The notes below the pieces were generated by a model that saw nothing but the letters and a program-made list of their open reading frames with translations, was not told the DNA's origin and ran no database searches. From positions 1-59,898 of the forward strand of contig CASDZW010000010.1 of the NCBI GenBank assembly GCA_949285915.1: 59,898 nucleotides of DNA, given 5' to 3'. This document shows positions 58,035-59,898 of the stretch, piece after piece. The stretch's first letter is position 1; each line of letters opens with the position of its first letter. The translations under genes and the position numbers were made by a program. This DNA is from an uncultured Collinsella sp. Lineage in GTDB: Bacteria; Actinomycetota; Coriobacteriia; Coriobacteriales; Coriobacteriaceae.

Positions 58035-59708
58035 ATGCCGCACGAACTGTTTGCCGAGCGTCTGGGCGTAGCGATGGCTGCCTCCGGCCTCAACCAAGCG
58101 GGCCTCATCCGTGCGGCGGCATCTCACGGGCGCAAGCTTGGCAAAAGCCAGGTAAGCCAATATGTAAGTGGCAAGACGCTTCCGCGCCGCGATGTCATGG
58201 CGCTTCTTGCCGACGTCCTTGAGGTGGACGCGGCGTGGCTCGCTGGTGGCGCTGGCGGCACCGCGGGTATCGACGCGCCCGCAGCGGCCCAGTCGGCGGG
58301 CGCAGTCCAGATCGCCGACGTTCCCGGCTTCCCGGACGCGGCGCGGTCTGCGCGCGCTGAGGCAGCTCCCCCCGGACGAGCTTCCGGGCGGCTTGAGACC
58401 GCCCCGCCAAACGGCGATGTCCGTCACGGGAACGAGAAAGAGAGCGCCGCGGGCAGGAAGAGCCCGACGCCTACGCAAGGGAGCAGAAGCATGCGCGATT
58501 TCAAGAAGTCCAACAAGCTCGATAACGTTCTGTACGATGTGCGCGGTCCGGTGGCCGACGAGGCTGCCCGCATGGAGGATGAGGGCCTGCGCATCTTGAA
58601 GCTCAACATCGGTAACCCGGCGCCGTTTGGTTTCCGCACGCCCGACGAGGTCGTGACCGACATGCGCCAGCAGCTGCCCGAGTGCGAGGGTTATTCCGAC
58701 TCCAAGGGCCTCTTCTCCGCGCGCAAGGCGATCATGCAGTACGCCCAGCTGAAACACATCCCCAACGTCTCCATGGACGGCATCTACACGGGCAACGGCG
58801 TCTCGGAGCTCATCCAGCTCTGCATGAACGCGCTGCTCGACACCGGTGATGAGATCCTCATCCCGAGCCCCGACTATCCGCTGTGGACCGCCTGCGCCAC
58901 CCTCGCCGGCGGCACGCCCGTGCACTACGTGTGCGACGAAGAGGCCGAGTGGAACCCCGACCTGGCGGACATGGAGTCCAAGATCACGAGCAACACCAAG
59001 GCTATCGTCATCATCAACCCCAACAACCCCACCGGTGCGGTCTACCCGCGCGAGGTGCTTGAGGAGATTGTTGAGATTGCCCGTCGGCACCAGCTCATGA
59101 TTTTCTCGGACGAGATTTACGACCGCCTCTGCATGGATGGCATCAAGCACATTTCCATCGCCGCGCTCGCGCCCGATCTGCCCTGCGTGACGTTCTCCGG
59201 CCTCTCCAAGAGCCACATGATCGCGGGCTACCGTATCGGCTGGATGATTCTTTCGGGCAACAAGCGCTGCATGAAGGATTTCATCTACGGCATCAACATG
59301 CTCTCCAACATGCGTCTGTGCTCGAACGTTCCCGCGCAGTCCATCGTCCAGACCGCTCTTGGCGGCTACCAGAGCGTGGAGCGCTACGTGGAGCCGGGCG
59401 GCCGCATCTACGAGCAGCGCGAGTTTGTCTACAAGGCGCTGAACGAGATTCCGGGCATCACCGCCGTCAAGCCCAAGGCTGCGTTCTACATCTTCCCCAA
59501 GATGGATGTCGAGCGCTTCAACATCACCGATGACGAGCAGTTTGCCCTCGACCTGCTGCACGAGAAGCGCATCCTTATCACCCGTGGTGGCGGTTTCAAC
59601 TGGGCAAAACCCGATCACTTCCGCATCGTGTACCTGCCGCGCATGGAGGTGCTGCGTGAGGCCCTCGCCGACCTTGCCGATTTCTTTGCGCACTACCGTC
59701 AGGCTTAA
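58035..59708 (+). CDS. XRE HTH - alanine aminotransferase (AlaA) fusion
   Basis: 557 residues. Residues 1-75 are an XRE/lambda-repressor-type HTH (LFAERLGVAMAASGLNQAGL, KSQVSQYVSGKTLPRRDVMA), 76-152 a Gly/Ala/Pro-rich linker, and 153-557 a complete class I/II aminotransferase of the AlaA group (NIGNPAPFGFRTPDEVV, IINPNNPTGAVYPREVLEEI) with PLP lysine Lys392 in SGLSKSHMIAGYRIGW. Reminiscent of MocR (GntR-HTH plus aminotransferase) but with another HTH class. An internal ATG at 58491 preceded by AAGGGAG would give a stand-alone 405-residue AlaA. Main ATG after AGAGGAGG. Likely alanine/pyruvate/2-oxoglutarate transamination, with possible autoregulation via the upstream TGAACC array. Confidence 0.88.
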   Translation: MPHELFAERLGVAMAASGLNQAGLIRAAASHGRKLGKSQVSQYVSGKTLPRRDVMALLADVLEVDAAWLAGGAGGTAGIDAPAAAQSAGAVQIADVPGFPDAARSARAEAAPPGRASGRLETAPPNGDVRHGNEKESAAGRKSPTPTQGSRSMRDFKKSNKLDNVLYDVRGPVADEAARMEDEGLRILKLNIGNPAPFGFRTPDEVVTDMRQQLPECEGYSDSKGLFSARKAIMQYAQLKHIPNVSMDGIYTGNGVSELIQLCMNALLDTGDEILIPSPDYPLWTACATLAGGTPVHYVCDEEAEWNPDLADMESKITSNTKAIVIINPNNPTGAVYPREVLEEIVEIARRHQLMIFSDEIYDRLCMDGIKHISIAALAPDLPCVTFSGLSKSHMIAGYRIGWMILSGNKRCMKDFIYGINMLSNMRLCSNVPAQSIVQTALGGYQSVERYVEPGGRIYEQREFVYKALNEIPGITAVKPKAAFYIFPKMDVERFNITDDEQFALDLLHEKRILITRGGGFNWAKPDHFRIVYLPRMEVLREALADLADFFAHYRQA

Positions 59709-59730
59709 GGCAACAATACGCGCTCGTGAG

Positions 59731-59782
59731 GCGCCCGGCGCGCAACGGCGGACATGACCGTCGAGGCGTGCCGGGCGCTTTT
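59731..59782 (+). terminator. Intrinsic terminator of the XRE-AlaA gene
   Basis: GCGCCCGGCGCGC / GCGTGCCGGGCGC stem (one mismatch) with an inner ACGGCGG..CCGTCG hairpin, followed by TTTT. Confidence 0.85.
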
Positions 59783-59898
59783 GCTGGCGGGCGCCTCTGC
59801 TGGCGGGCGCCCGATACGCCGTTCGCCCGGCCCCACGGACCGCTCACGGAGCGCGCGCCGGACAAGCCTTGTAGTTTGCTTGATGATTGGCGCCCCCT
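59783..59898. other. Right end of window, no gene seen
   Basis: GC-rich sequence with TGCTGGCGGGCGCC repeated twice in tandem (17-base period). No start codon with a ribosome-binding site; a neighbouring gene probably lies beyond the edge. Confidence 0.5.

Noticed and set aside
59783-59816. Tandem TGCTGGCGGGCGCC as an origin or attachment repeat
   Set aside because: Only two copies at the window edge in very GC-rich sequence; no supporting structure.

Overview
The window is high-GC, densely packed actinobacterial DNA. Gene order and families (tRNA-tuf cluster, a zinc-type bL33, GH2 beta-galactosidase, PadR/HAAS pair, multi-membrane LuxR proteins, kinases with extracellular C-termini) fit a gut Coriobacteriia member, most likely a Collinsella or close relative; that is inference from family resemblance, without a database search.

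Left part (1-23.8 kb) is an old core backbone. dacA runs off the left edge. Then clpC, disA, ispD, ispF, a TPP-riboswitch thiamine salvage operon (thiM, a thiamine-binding protein, thiE), cysS, rlmB, yacP/rae1, tRNA-Thr, a reversed lacZ, tRNA-Tyr/Thr/Met, tuf, rpmG, tRNA-Trp, secE, nusG, rplK and rplA. Apart from the thi genes, lacZ and the tRNA/tuf block this matches the Bacillus clpC-to-rplA order. A more AT-rich 2.8 kb segment with a Tat-exported protein and a double-HTH membrane LuxR protein sits between clpC and disA, bounded by a 33-base direct repeat of the clpC 3' end.

Middle part (23.8-36.2 kb): a GT-C type membrane glycosyltransferase, a PadR/HAAS signalling pair, a LysR regulator divergent from a group II PLP decarboxylase, and a leuA-leuC-leuD-leuB operon. 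The leu operon starts with a leader peptide rich in CTA leucine codons and a terminator (attenuation). Both spacers around leuC carry pairs of long hairpins with near-invariant cores and unrelated but self-complementary arms.

Right part (36.2-59.9 kb) is accessory and signalling-rich: a DUF4160 pair, a duplicated-motif membrane protein, an amidohydrolase, an HTH/kinase pair, orphan HicB-like and HigA-like antitoxins, a MerR regulator, lipoproteins, an XRE repressor facing a DUF4230 pair across a perfect palindrome, an MFS exporter, a HerA/DUF853 ATPase, a short UvrA paralogue, a deformylase-like protein with an altered HExxH, a PurF-like protein without the N-terminal cysteine, and an XRE-aminotransferase fusion preceded by an array of TGAACC words. 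A 140-151 bp element with identical 26-base left ends occurs twice, downstream of the decarboxylase and of the purF-like gene.

The strongest candidates for something undescribed are the paired leu-operon hairpins, the TGAACC array with the XRE-AlaA fusion, and the two-copy terminal-inverted-repeat element.
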